Both the position numbers and the translations under genes were made by a program. A stretch of 64,000 bases of DNA, taken from positions 184,942-248,941 of the forward strand of contig JAVHLM010000004.1 in the NCBI GenBank assembly GCA_031082125.1. Reading direction: 5' to 3'. The stretch comes from Candidatus Eremiobacterota bacterium (lineage in GTDB: Bacteria > Vulcanimicrobiota > CADAWZ01 > Ess09-12). Every line of letters starts with the position of its first letter. Positions within the stretch are counted from its first letter, which is position 1. Positions 41,819 through 50,517 of this stretch are shown here, in pieces. The notes beneath the pieces are model-generated. The model searched no databases and had not been told where the DNA came from. It saw nothing but the letters and a program-made list of their open reading frames with translations.

Positions 41819-42130
41819 CTAATCCTCCTGGCACAATAAATAAAGGCAGGGCTGACCATGTCTGATTATCCCATGACAGCCCCTCTTTGTAAATAGATTT
41901 TCATGTTAACAAGATGTTAACAATTCCATGGACCACTGCCCGGAATAGATTCCGTAATGGACTGGAGCATTCGGTGCAGAGAGGCATGGGGCATTGCTGC
42001 CCCATGAAGCGGGAGGAGGAAAGATGCTCACGGGGAAAGAAACACCTCTCCGGAACTCTTTATGCGGCAGTGAAAAGAAGTAAAGTGCCGCCCGAGGCCA
42101 TCGAAAATTTCTGATACAGGAGCGAAGTGA
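41819..42130. other. Divergent intergenic region with TTAACATCTTGTT motif
   Basis: This 312-bp gap separates the metalloprotein gene and the HEAT-repeat gene. At 41902-41920 the minus strand reads TTAACATCTTGTTAACATG, nearly the same as 31404-31422 and in the same orientation relative to the gene it precedes; it contains two overlapping TGTTAACA-like palindromes on the plus strand. AGGAG before 42131 is the HEAT gene's ribosome site. A 66-codon frame at 41914-42114 lacks any coding signature. Confidence 0.5.
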
Positions 42131-43693
42131 ATGGATAAGATAATGCAGTTTCTCCCCGTCAATATCGATAATCTTGAAAAGAAGAAGGACATCCCCGGCC
42201 TTGTGAAAGTGCTCAACACCCACAAGGACAATGCCACAAGACAGAAGGCAGCCTTTGCCCTCTCCAAGGTAAGGGATGAAAACGGCATTCCGCACCTGGT
42301 GAGCATTCTTGAAAACAAGGCGGAGCCCGAGAAGCTTCGGTCATCCTGTGCCCTTGCCCTTGGACAGTTCAAGAACGAGGAAGCTGAGATCGTCCTCATC
42401 AAGGCAATGAAAACCGAGGAATCGGAAGAGGTGAGATCGGGCATTCTCCAGGCACTGGCGGACTTCAATACACCGGGATCCATAAAAGCCCTTGTGATAG
42501 CCATCGGCGACAAATCAGCAAGGATCAAGAACAGCGCCGGCTCATCACTGGGCATTGCCAACGAGGCTGCCGCACAGTGCCTTTACAATGCGCTGTGCAA
42601 TGAGAATGATCAGGCAAGGCTCAAAGCCGCGAGGGATATAGGCGCCACAAAGAACAGGAAGATCATTGACATTATCGCCGCTTTCTCGAGAGACCCTGAC
42701 AGCAGGGTAAGAAAAAAGGCCATACAGGCGCTTGGCGCTTTCGACAGCGAAGCGGTGATCGAGCCCCTCCGCGAAAGGCTTGAGAAGGATGAGGATGAGA
42801 ACGTTTCTGCAGTCTTCACGGCCCTCTCCCGGATAAAGAGCGACAAGCTCATAGACACTTACATCGAAGGGCTGGGGAGACTCAGTCACACTATCAGGCA
42901 GTCATGTATCAACGCCCTCTGCGAGAGGAGGACTGAGAAATGCGTGGAAGCCATCATACCTCTCCTCAAAGACCCCAATGAGGCCCCGGAGCTGAGAGTG
43001 AATATTGCAAAGGCCCTCGGCAAGGTCAAGGGCAATATCTCTCTCGATGCGCTCCTTGCAGTGCTAGATACCGATCACGATGCCCTCCGCACCCGCGTTG
43101 AGGAGTCCCTGGCCGAGATGGGCCACCCCGATCTTGCCGCGCGCCTTGTAGTGCTCGCTTCCTCTGAAAATGAGAACGTGAGGCGCTCGGTAGTGAAGAT
43201 CTTCGGCAAGATAAAGAAGGCTCATACTGCCGATACTCTCGTCGATATGCTCAACGACAGCTCAGAAGAGGTGAGAAGCCATGTCGTGCTCAATCTTGGC
43301 GAATTCTCGGTTCCAAAAGTCATCGACAGCCTCTCGAAAATACTGGGCGACAGGAGTGAAAAGACTGCCATGAGAGGATCAGCAGCGAGATCGCTTGGAA
43401 GAATAGCCGATGAAAGGGCAATCTATCCCCTCCTTGACGCTTTGAAGGACGAGGAAGAATACGTGAGGGGAAGTGCAGCAATGGCACTGGGAGCTTTCAA
43501 GAAGGGCGAGGTCATTGAGTCTCTGGGAGCGGCCCTCAATGACCGCTCGGAGCTTGTGAGGTGCTATGCAGTGGAGTCCCTGGGGCAGGTCAAGGACGTA
43601 AAGGTTCTGGACATCCTCAAGAGAGCCGAGCAGGATCCCTCCGACAAGGTGAAAGAAGCTGTGGCAAGAGCCATGAAAAACGTCGGGAAATAG
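42131..43693 (+). CDS. HEAT-repeat protein
   Basis: The 520-aa protein is almost entirely HEAT/PBS-lyase-type helical repeats of about 31 residues (RSSCALALGQFKNEEAEIVLIKAM, VRKKAIQALGAFDSEAVIEPL, VRGSAAMALGAFKKGEVIESL), roughly 14-16 of them, and has no signal peptide. Such proteins are binding scaffolds; the partner is unknown. AGGAG sits eight bases before the ATG. It ends 6 bp before the convergent YkgJ-TPR gene. Confidence 0.87.
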   Translation: MDKIMQFLPVNIDNLEKKKDIPGLVKVLNTHKDNATRQKAAFALSKVRDENGIPHLVSILENKAEPEKLRSSCALALGQFKNEEAEIVLIKAMKTEESEEVRSGILQALADFNTPGSIKALVIAIGDKSARIKNSAGSSLGIANEAAAQCLYNALCNENDQARLKAARDIGATKNRKIIDIIAAFSRDPDSRVRKKAIQALGAFDSEAVIEPLRERLEKDEDENVSAVFTALSRIKSDKLIDTYIEGLGRLSHTIRQSCINALCERRTEKCVEAIIPLLKDPNEAPELRVNIAKALGKVKGNISLDALLAVLDTDHDALRTRVEESLAEMGHPDLAARLVVLASSENENVRRSVVKIFGKIKKAHTADTLVDMLNDSSEEVRSHVVLNLGEFSVPKVIDSLSKILGDRSEKTAMRGSAARSLGRIADERAIYPLLDALKDEEEYVRGSAAMALGAFKKGEVIESLGAALNDRSELVRCYAVESLGQVKDVKVLDILKRAEQDPSDKVKEAVARAMKNVGK

Positions 43694-43699
43694 CTGCCC

Positions 43700-44857
43700 T
43701 TAAGGCTTCCCTGCAAGCGCGGCGAGAGCCTCCACCTTCTGCTCTATGATCCTTCTCTTGGCCGGGTCGCTGCAGAGTGCGAGGAACCTCCCGTAGGACC
43801 TGATGGATTCCTCCATATTCCCTGTTTTCTCATAGATCGAGGCCATGGAAAGGAGGGCAATCTCCTCATGGGGGTTGATGGCCAGGGCGCGCTCCATCTC
43901 CTTTATGGTCTCTGCAGTATTTTCCTCGCAGTACCATACATTTCCCAGGCAGGCATGGTATATGGCATTGTCGGGCTCAAGCTCAATGGCTTTCTGGTAT
44001 GACCTTCTGGCCTCTTGATGCTGTCCCATCGTCAGGTGGGCAAGGCCCTTGTTCCCCCAGGCCTGGGCATTCACGGAGTCAATTGCAAGGGCGCTGTCAT
44101 AATGGGCCATGGCCTTCTCAATATCGCCAATGCCATGGGAGAGGAAGCCCAGTTTGAGGTGCGCCGAGTAGTCGAGGGGATCAAGCCCGAGGCAGCACTC
44201 ATACTCTTGCACCGCCTTCTCATACTGCCCCTGCTGCTCATGGAACCAGCCAAGAGATGAATGGACCACAGGGTCGCCCGGGCTCATCTCGAAGGCGCCC
44301 ATAAGGTTCTGGAAAGCCCTGTCAGGAGCTCCCCTTGCGAGAAAGAGGGTGCTTATGTCCAGGAAGTCGGTGATGGTCACCGGGGTGAACCACTCGAGCT
44401 GCTCCTCGTAGTAAGTGAACCTCAGGTCAATAAACTCCTTGAAAAGGGGGACGAGCTTTCTCCAGAGTGCATGGGCGCTCTCCAGGTCCTGCCTGAAGAC
44501 GCACCCTTCCAGGAGAGGGCGGTGGGGTGAAAGGCCGTATATCCTGCAGCACATCGGCCTTGCGAGGTAAACTGAGCATCCCGACTCGAGGCAGTAAGGG
44601 CATCGGGCTTTTGAGCCGTCCGGATTCTTCAGCCTGCTGTTCAGGAAATCAATGTATGAACGAGGGTGATCTCTTTCAGGATAAAATTCATAGAGGTATT
44701 CAAGCTCCAATGAGCTTACAGGGAAGCGGTAAAGGAAATGGCAGCAGCGCGTGCAGTCACCGCAGTGATTATCTTCGCTCCCGATCCCCACGGCCATGAT
44801 CTCCCTGTCCAGGTGGCCGTAAATAGCCTGAAGCCTTTCATGGTATTTCTTTTTCAT
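43700..44857 (-). CDS. YkgJ-type cysteine-cluster domain fused to TPR repeats
   Basis: Residues 25 to about 125 hold a YkgJ/UPF0153-like metal- or cluster-binding set: CGDCTRCCHFLYRFP, ARCPYCLESGCSVYLARPMCCRIYG. Residues about 170-370 are five or six TPRs (SSLGWFHEQQGQYEKAVQEYECCL, AWGNKGLAHLTMGQHQEARRSYQKAIELEPD). No signal peptide. The Cys domain may bind zinc or an Fe-S cluster; function of the family is not established. AAAGGAG precedes the ATG. Confidence 0.83.
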   Translation of the reverse strand: MKKKYHERLQAIYGHLDREIMAVGIGSEDNHCGDCTRCCHFLYRFPVSSLELEYLYEFYPERDHPRSYIDFLNSRLKNPDGSKARCPYCLESGCSVYLARPMCCRIYGLSPHRPLLEGCVFRQDLESAHALWRKLVPLFKEFIDLRFTYYEEQLEWFTPVTITDFLDISTLFLARGAPDRAFQNLMGAFEMSPGDPVVHSSLGWFHEQQGQYEKAVQEYECCLGLDPLDYSAHLKLGFLSHGIGDIEKAMAHYDSALAIDSVNAQAWGNKGLAHLTMGQHQEARRSYQKAIELEPDNAIYHACLGNVWYCEENTAETIKEMERALAINPHEEIALLSMASIYEKTGNMEESIRSYGRFLALCSDPAKRRIIEQKVEALAALAGKP

Positions 44858-44896
44858 GTGATACTCCTTTGCTCTGCGGCGTTCAGTGGCCCCATT

Positions 44897-45388
44897 TCAT
44901 TTAAATTCCCTGTTGGCCCAGGTGATGAACTCCGTGAGGCTCATCACCTCTATGGCCTTATGGCGGTTGCTCTCGCTCGTATATTTTTTCTCCCTTACCG
45001 CGTTCCTAAGCCACTCGACGGCGCCCTGCTTCCATCCGCCGCCGTCGATGATGATGATGATGTGATCTTCAGGCATCGCCTCGATGCAGTTGAGATAGAG
45101 GTAAGGGAGCTTTTCATCAACGGAGCCGCTCACCTGCTGCCATTTGCATTCTATCCTTATCTTCTTCTGATGCTTATCGGAAATGAGAAGAAACTCCGTT
45201 GTCCCCTGGTGGCCGTACACTGAGGTATATCTCACATTAGTGACGAGGAGCTCTTTCGTGAAAAGATCAGGGCTCTTGTGCCAGTCCTGGGACCTCACTA
45301 TCAGGAAGCCCTTGCTGGAAAAGACATTTTTCACCGTGTGCTCTAGCAGGTTTCCTGATACGTTGGCCTGCCCGCCCTGGCTTGCCAT
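44897..45388 (-). CDS. PD-(D/E)xK superfamily nuclease, candidate restriction enzyme
   Basis: A 163-aa protein with an ordered set of features of PD-(D/E)xK nucleases: an N-terminal helix (SGNLLEHTVKNVF), TEFLLIS, then RIECKWQQ, giving ExK, then KLPYLYLNC and HIIIIIDGGGW. It lies back-to-back with a DNA methyltransferase gene, so a type II restriction role is the simplest reading; small solitary nucleases of the same look exist too. GGAGGG before the ATG and its own promoter at 45449-45477 are clear. Confidence 0.72.
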   Translation of the reverse strand: MASQGGQANVSGNLLEHTVKNVFSSKGFLIVRSQDWHKSPDLFTKELLVTNVRYTSVYGHQGTTEFLLISDKHQKKIRIECKWQQVSGSVDEKLPYLYLNCIEAMPEDHIIIIIDGGGWKQGAVEWLRNAVREKKYTSESNRHKAIEVMSLTEFITWANREFK

Positions 45389-45420
45389 CTTCCCTCCGCA
45401 GGCGAATCATTCTGTAAAGC

Positions 45421-45436
45421 TCCAGGAGAACCTGGA
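45421..45436. promoter_or_regulatory. Operator-like inverted repeat in the nuclease 5' leader
   Basis: TCCAGG-AGAA-CCTGGA is a perfect 6-bp inverted repeat placed just downstream of the predicted transcription start of the nuclease gene (near 45442). It could be a repressor site delaying nuclease expression. No controller gene is visible, so this is speculative. Confidence 0.4.
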
Positions 45437-45448
45437 AAAGGCAAGTAC

Positions 45449-45477
45449 ATAGTATATGAAAAAGAATGAGGCGTCAA
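45449..45477 (-). promoter_or_regulatory. Promoter of the nuclease gene
   Basis: On the minus strand TTGACG (45477-45472), 17-bp spacer, TACTAT (45454-45449). Start would be near 45442, leaving a leader of about 54 bases before the ATG at 45388. Confidence 0.65.
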
Positions 45478-45614
45478 CCCTGCCAATTCCCTGCACAGCC
45501 ACTTCTTCTTCAGATTGAAAGGAATCTTCATGGGACCGACAGCCATGGATCAGAGGGCAGGTATATACTTGAAAATGCAGCAAGCACCATTACCATGATA
45601 TGCCGGGTATTCCC

Positions 45615-45644
45615 TGGAGAACTATTGATGAGATGTGCTATAAT
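45615..45644 (+). promoter_or_regulatory. Promoter of the methyltransferase gene
   Basis: TATAAT at 45639-45644 with the extended TGC before it; the -35 place holds TGGAGA at 45615-45620 with an 18-bp spacer. Transcription from here would begin near 45651, after the ATG at 45647, which supports the later ATG at 45677. Confidence 0.6.
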
Positions 45645-45676
45645 ATATGCAAAACAAAGGTGACCTGGAAGCTGAG

Positions 45677-46474
45677 ATGAAACCTTATTACGAGGACAAG
45701 GACTTCACCCTCATCGAGGGCGACTGCAGGGAATACCTTGCTGCGCTGCCCGCCGATTCCCTTGACATGATTTTTGCCGATCCGCCCTACAACCTGTCAA
45801 ACGGGGGCTTTACATGCCACGCGGGGCGAAGGGTGCCGGTGAACAAGGGCAAATGGGATATGAGCCGGGGCATGGAAGAAGACTTTGCCTTCCACCTGGA
45901 GTGGATAAAGGCATGCAGGCGGGTGCTGAAACCCTCGGGCACCATATGGATAAGCGGCACTTACCACTCCATATATGCCTGCGGCTATGCCCTGCAGCTT
46001 GCAGGCTACAAACTCCTCAACGATATTGCCTGGTTCAAGCCCAATGCGTCGCCCAACCTGAGCTGCCGGTATTTCACGGCAAGCCACGAGACCCTGCTCT
46101 GGGCGAAGAAGGATGAAAAAGCGAAGCACACCTTCAACTACGAGGTGATGAAAGGCGGTGACTGGCCCGATGACCTCATCAAGAAACCCGGCAGGCAGAT
46201 GCGCTCCCTCTGGGCCATTTACACGCCCAAGACAGCAGAGAAGGTCCACGGGAAACACCCCACGCAGAAGCCTCTGGCCCTTCTCAGGAGGATACTCCTC
46301 GCATCAACCTGCGAAGGCGACCTTGTGCTTGATCCCTTCACGGGAAGCTCCACGACGGGCATCATGGCCGCTCAGCTCGGCAGGAGATTTATCGGTATCG
46401 ATACGGAGCGGTCGTTCCTCAAGCTTTCAAAAAAGCGTTACGATGACCTGAAAAAGGCCATGACCTCCCGGTAA
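45677..46474 (+). CDS. Beta-class site-specific DNA methyltransferase (DpnA/M2.DpnII-like)
   Basis: The 265-aa protein has the catalytic DPPYNLSNGG (motif IV) before the SAM motif DPFTGSSTTGIMAA (motif I), the beta-class order typical of N6-adenine methylases. GTIWISGTYHSIY, NASPNLSCRYFTASHETLLWAKK and KHPTQKPLALL closely recall M2.DpnII. The recognition sequence cannot be read. ATG 45677 follows GGAAG and starts at the usual family position. Divergent to the PD-(D/E)xK gene; together they make a compact candidate restriction-modification pair. Confidence 0.88.
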   Translation: MKPYYEDKDFTLIEGDCREYLAALPADSLDMIFADPPYNLSNGGFTCHAGRRVPVNKGKWDMSRGMEEDFAFHLEWIKACRRVLKPSGTIWISGTYHSIYACGYALQLAGYKLLNDIAWFKPNASPNLSCRYFTASHETLLWAKKDEKAKHTFNYEVMKGGDWPDDLIKKPGRQMRSLWAIYTPKTAEKVHGKHPTQKPLALLRRILLASTCEGDLVLDPFTGSSTTGIMAAQLGRRFIGIDTERSFLKLSKKRYDDLKKAMTSR

Positions 46475-46478
46475 AATG

Positions 46479-48119
46479 CTATACAATGGCGGGCGGGGGA
46501 AGTATGGGCGGCTTCTTGTTTTTCTCCTTGGTTTTCTGAAGCTCAATCTCCTCGACAAGCACGGCCGGTGCAATGGCTGAGACAGGTATCCATCCTGATT
46601 CCGCCCCGCATATCGCGTTATGGACCTCGGGAGTGTCGCCTGCAGCGATTATCTTGCTGATGCTCGTCAAAGGAGTCCCTACAAACTGGACGCCCCGCAC
46701 AAGAGTTTCCCTGCCGGTTGAGAGATTGACCTTGTACACCATTTTGGGATTGCCGCTGAAAGCCTGGAAGCTGTAGCGCGAAGTGTTAGTCTCACCGCTG
46801 TCAACATTCCTGATTATGAGGCCATGGGGCTTCTTCTGCCGCCTTGCCTCCTTGAGAAGGAGGCTTTTGAGCTCCGCCTTGCTCTTCCCGTCGCTTGTAT
46901 GGACAAAGAAGCTGGCCATCCGCGCCTGGGGGAACTCGTAAAAATCATTTCTTCCGTGGCCGTTGGAGTGAGAAAAGCCCTCCACAGGCGTCCTTGAAAG
47001 AAGGTATCCCTCGAGGATGCCTTCCTTCACAAGGGTGACCTTCTGGCCCGGAATCCCTTCATCATCATAGAGGTAACTTCCGAGAAGAGATTTCCCGCCG
47101 AAGGATTTTACCGAGGGGTCATCTACTATGGTCAATGAAGGGGACAGGACCCTCTCCCCAAGCTTTCCGCTGAAGGTATGGCCCTCCTCGCTTGATATCT
47201 GCCTCTCACCCTCGAGCCTGTGGCCGATGGCCTCGTGGAAAAAAACGCCTGCCGCTTCGGGCTCAAAAATTGCCGGGCCGCTGTATGGATCAAGCAAGGG
47301 AGCCTTCATCAGGTTCGAGAGATCGCGGACAAGGTTCTCGCGCTCGCGCTCCATGAAGTCATCGCCGGGTATTTCGAGGTGATCACGGTAGTAGAAATTC
47401 CTGGTCAGGTTCAGGGGCATCCCGTCATCGGCCAGCGCCGAGGCATGGAGCCCGAAGACATGGTAGAAATTTTCCGTGATAATCTCTGAGCCGTCAGTGT
47501 TGACAATGAACTTGGTCTCCTTTTTGCCCATCATCTGGACCCAGGTATTGATGAATTTCCTGCAGTTCCTGAAGTTGCCTGATATCTTTCTTACGCTCTC
47601 ACGGAAGCGTACGTCATCAAAGGTCAAAGGCCTGCAGGGATCAACGTGATGAGAAGCATGTTCCTTGCTAAAATCAGGGATTTTCTTCTTTTTAATGACC
47701 TCGTTGAGCATCCGTCCCTTTTTTTCCAGATACTGGGCCAGAGCCTCCTTGTATTTCAGATCGGTGAGCCTCCACAGGGCCAGTCTCAGCGCATTGATAT
47801 TGTTCTCAATGGGCCCCTGGAGAAACTTGTGGGATTCCGCCTTTTCGAGAACCTTCCTGGGGACTCCGCCGTTTATCGTGTTGTCGAAATCGTGGGAGCC
47901 GACCCTTACCTCGCAATACATATGGCGGGTTTTCTCCCTGGAGTTCAGAAAAAGAGCCCCGTACCGGCCCCAGATGTTGTAAGAATCATACTCTTTTATT
48001 ACATAGCCTATGAAGTAAGGCTTCTCGAAATTTTCAAGAGTGATGCGGGAAAAAGCCCTCTTCTGCTCCTTCTTCATTGCTTTCAGAATAATGAGGCGGC
48101 TGTCTGAGTCGTTGATCAT
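46479..48119 (-). CDS. TldD/PmbA family metalloprotease
   Basis: The 546-aa protein carries HEAIGHRLEGER in the middle, the HExxxH metal motif of TldD, plus DPSVKSFGGKSLLGSYLYDDEG and the GxxxxYLLSR region. TldD-type proteins with PmbA partners degrade unfolded peptides; no pmbA is visible next to this one, though the length suggests a self-sufficient long form. ATG 48119 is preferred since CAAGGTG lies upstream and family similarity starts near there; an ATG at 48257 has no ribosome site. Confidence 0.85.
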   Translation of the reverse strand: MINDSDSRLIILKAMKKEQKRAFSRITLENFEKPYFIGYVIKEYDSYNIWGRYGALFLNSREKTRHMYCEVRVGSHDFDNTINGGVPRKVLEKAESHKFLQGPIENNINALRLALWRLTDLKYKEALAQYLEKKGRMLNEVIKKKKIPDFSKEHASHHVDPCRPLTFDDVRFRESVRKISGNFRNCRKFINTWVQMMGKKETKFIVNTDGSEIITENFYHVFGLHASALADDGMPLNLTRNFYYRDHLEIPGDDFMERERENLVRDLSNLMKAPLLDPYSGPAIFEPEAAGVFFHEAIGHRLEGERQISSEEGHTFSGKLGERVLSPSLTIVDDPSVKSFGGKSLLGSYLYDDEGIPGQKVTLVKEGILEGYLLSRTPVEGFSHSNGHGRNDFYEFPQARMASFFVHTSDGKSKAELKSLLLKEARRQKKPHGLIIRNVDSGETNTSRYSFQAFSGNPKMVYKVNLSTGRETLVRGVQFVGTPLTSISKIIAAGDTPEVHNAICGAESGWIPVSAIAPAVLVEEIELQKTKEKNKKPPILPPPAIV

Positions 48120-48334
48120 TTCAATCACCTTGCCGGGACAGGACTTTGTGTGACCTCTCAATATTATTGTTTTTTGCCTTTTTTCCTGCAACGCCCCTGG
48201 AGCGCCAGATGGTGCGACGGAGAGCAATTTCTCCATAAAGGATTCACGGAAAGACATGAAGAAGGATATTTCTGCCCGTTGCGCTCACAACGAGTGTCCA
48301 TATACGTTAAAAAGTTCCGAAGGCACAGCACCGG

Positions 48335-50305
48335 ATGGAATCATCAAAAGAGGCAAAGATAATCCCAGCGGCTCTCCAGTGGAAAAGCACCCTCCATCCA
48401 GGGAAATGGAAAAAGGGATCACTTCTGTTCCACCAGTTCAAAGTCGAGTCCGTAAGCTGGGGAGCGCTTTTTCTGGAAGTCACCGTTCTCGAGGAGGAGA
48501 GGGGGACACGCTATGTATTCAAGACTTTCAGGCCCGACTTTGAATGGAGTGAAGAAGTCTTTGACCGCCTCGAGCATGAGGGCTCCCGATGGGCAGCACT
48601 TGAGAGCCATGGGAACATCCTGAAGGCCTTCGGCGTGGTGAAAACCGACCCGCAGTCCCTTCTTGTGCGTGAGCATTTCGAGGGGAACGACCTCACGGGG
48701 TGGATAGGAACTCCCGAGCTCGACATCAGGCAGGCCCTTGACTTCGCGCTCCAGTGCGCCGATGCCATGGACCAGGCCTCCAGGGCAGGCGGCCTGGTCC
48801 ACAGGGATCTCAAGCCGGGGAGCCTTTTCATCACTTCAGGGAAAGTGCTCAAGGTCACTGATTTCGGCCTTTCCAGGATCTTCGATGGAACCGAAGTGCC
48901 GGACTCCTTCCGGAGCGAGAAGTCTCTCTCCTCATATTGCTACCGCCTCTCCAAGACGGGATACTGGCTTGGCATTCCCCTCTACATGGCACCTGAGCAG
49001 GAGGCAAGCAGGGCCCATTCCCATACACTGTGCGATATATTCTCCTTCGGTATGATTCTCTATGAGATGACAGCTGTGCCTCACCGCTCGCTTACCAAGG
49101 AATGGAATGAGCAGATGAAGGGTCTTTATGAGATAATCCGCAAAAAAGAGAGCAGCCCTGACCTCTTCGCCGGGATTGACAAAATTCCCCGGCGGATTGG
49201 AGAGGCCGTGTCGCGGTGTCTGTCAAGACTGCCAGAAGATCGGTACCAGAGCTTTGCTGATGTCAGGAGCGATCTGGCCTCCATATACCTTGAAATGGCG
49301 GGACATGAATATGAGCCTCCTCCCGGCGTCATCGGCGGCAATAATGGAAACGACGCCATAAAAGCCTTCATCACCCTCACCAGGGGCGAGTATGGAAGCG
49401 CCATGAGAAGTTATAACAAAGCTCTTGAAGCAGACAGAACGAAACCTGCGCTCTGGTTCTGGCGTGGCGTTGCCCTCATGCTCGACGGACGCTACACTGA
49501 CGCGGTAAAAAGCCTTCTCAAGTCTCAGAAGATAAACCCTGAGATGAAATATATTTATGAGCTGGCAGGGAATGCCTCAACAGCACTGGGCAGGTACGCT
49601 GATGCGCTGGAGTTTTATTCCAGGGTTCTCTCTGAGCAGCCCGATAACCTTGAGCTCTGGAAGAAAAAGGGAGAGGCCCTGACTCTGCTGGGAGCTCACA
49701 GTGACGCGATATGCGCCTTTGATGAGATAATCCGCAGGTCGCCGCAGAACGCCGACGCCTGGAAAAGGAAGGGCATCTCGCTCAGGCACCTCGGCCGGTT
49801 TGATGACGCCCTTGAATGCTTTCAGAAAGCCCTTGAGGACAATGACGATGACTCTGAGCTCTGGCTCAACATCGCGCTCACGGCGGAAAACCTCTCGAAG
49901 TATGATGCCGCCCTTAAATACCTGGAGAGAAGCATCGAGCTTTCACCCCGGTATGCCGATGCACTCAACCACAGGGGCCTGATCATGAACAGGCTCAGCA
50001 GGTACTCTGAAGCGATTGACTGTTTTAACAGGGCCCTTGTGTCAAACCAGAGGCTTGAAAAGGCATGGAACGGAAAAGGAGTGGCTCTCATGGCCTTCAG
50101 AAGGCATGCCGAGGCTCTTAACTGCTTTATCATGGCAGTGGATATAAATCCCCTCTTTGCAGAAGCCTGGACCAACAAAGGCAACTCCCTTGGCTCACTT
50201 GGGAAATTCAATGAGGCCATGGAATGCTTTGCCAAGGCTGCGGCGCTTGATCCGCTCTCTGCAGAAGCGAAACGGGGCATGGCAGTCTTTGGCGGCACCT
50301 ACTAG
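48335..50305 (+). CDS. Ser/Thr protein kinase with nine C-terminal TPRs
   Basis: A 656-aa soluble protein. The kinase domain (about 30-330) keeps YVFKTF (ATP Lys), LVHRDLKPGSLFI, VTDFGLSR, PLYMAPEQ and DIFSFGMILYEM, so it should be active, though the glycine loop is replaced by VSWGALFLEV. Nine TPRs fill residues 350-650 (AWKRKGISLRHLGRFDDALECFQKAL). No membrane segment, unlike PknB-type receptors. Start ATG has only AAGG upstream, so an internal start is possible. Divergent from the TldD gene. Confidence 0.85.
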   Translation: MESSKEAKIIPAALQWKSTLHPGKWKKGSLLFHQFKVESVSWGALFLEVTVLEEERGTRYVFKTFRPDFEWSEEVFDRLEHEGSRWAALESHGNILKAFGVVKTDPQSLLVREHFEGNDLTGWIGTPELDIRQALDFALQCADAMDQASRAGGLVHRDLKPGSLFITSGKVLKVTDFGLSRIFDGTEVPDSFRSEKSLSSYCYRLSKTGYWLGIPLYMAPEQEASRAHSHTLCDIFSFGMILYEMTAVPHRSLTKEWNEQMKGLYEIIRKKESSPDLFAGIDKIPRRIGEAVSRCLSRLPEDRYQSFADVRSDLASIYLEMAGHEYEPPPGVIGGNNGNDAIKAFITLTRGEYGSAMRSYNKALEADRTKPALWFWRGVALMLDGRYTDAVKSLLKSQKINPEMKYIYELAGNASTALGRYADALEFYSRVLSEQPDNLELWKKKGEALTLLGAHSDAICAFDEIIRRSPQNADAWKRKGISLRHLGRFDDALECFQKALEDNDDDSELWLNIALTAENLSKYDAALKYLERSIELSPRYADALNHRGLIMNRLSRYSEAIDCFNRALVSNQRLEKAWNGKGVALMAFRRHAEALNCFIMAVDINPLFAEAWTNKGNSLGSLGKFNEAMECFAKAAALDPLSAEAKRGMAVFGGTY

Positions 50306-50517
50306 AAGTATCCCCGCACCCCCCTCCCCGCAGATCCCGGGCCAGAAACGAAGGCAGCAGGAGAGGAGTAACCCCCGCTGCGGGGAATATTCTCCATCAC
50401 CGGGGACAGCTCTCGGTATACCTCCGCCTGCAGAATATCCCTGTGCCATCAATATATGGCCCTTCTGCCGACGAGACAGGCCCGATGCAATGACAGCCTT
50501 ATAAATCCCTTTTCGCT
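50306..50517. other. Convergent intergenic region
   Basis: The 212 bp between the kinase-TPR gene and the glycosylase gene contain a short CCCCGC/GCGGGG hairpin near 50376-50388 without a T-run. No gene or clear terminator is seen. Confidence 0.5.

Noticed and set aside
41914..42114. 66-codon plus-strand frame in the divergent gap
   Set aside because: No Shine-Dalgarno, overlaps a candidate regulatory motif, and has no coding pattern.
50376..50388. Terminator between the kinase-TPR and glycosylase genes
   Set aside because: A short GC hairpin without a T-run; too weak to call.
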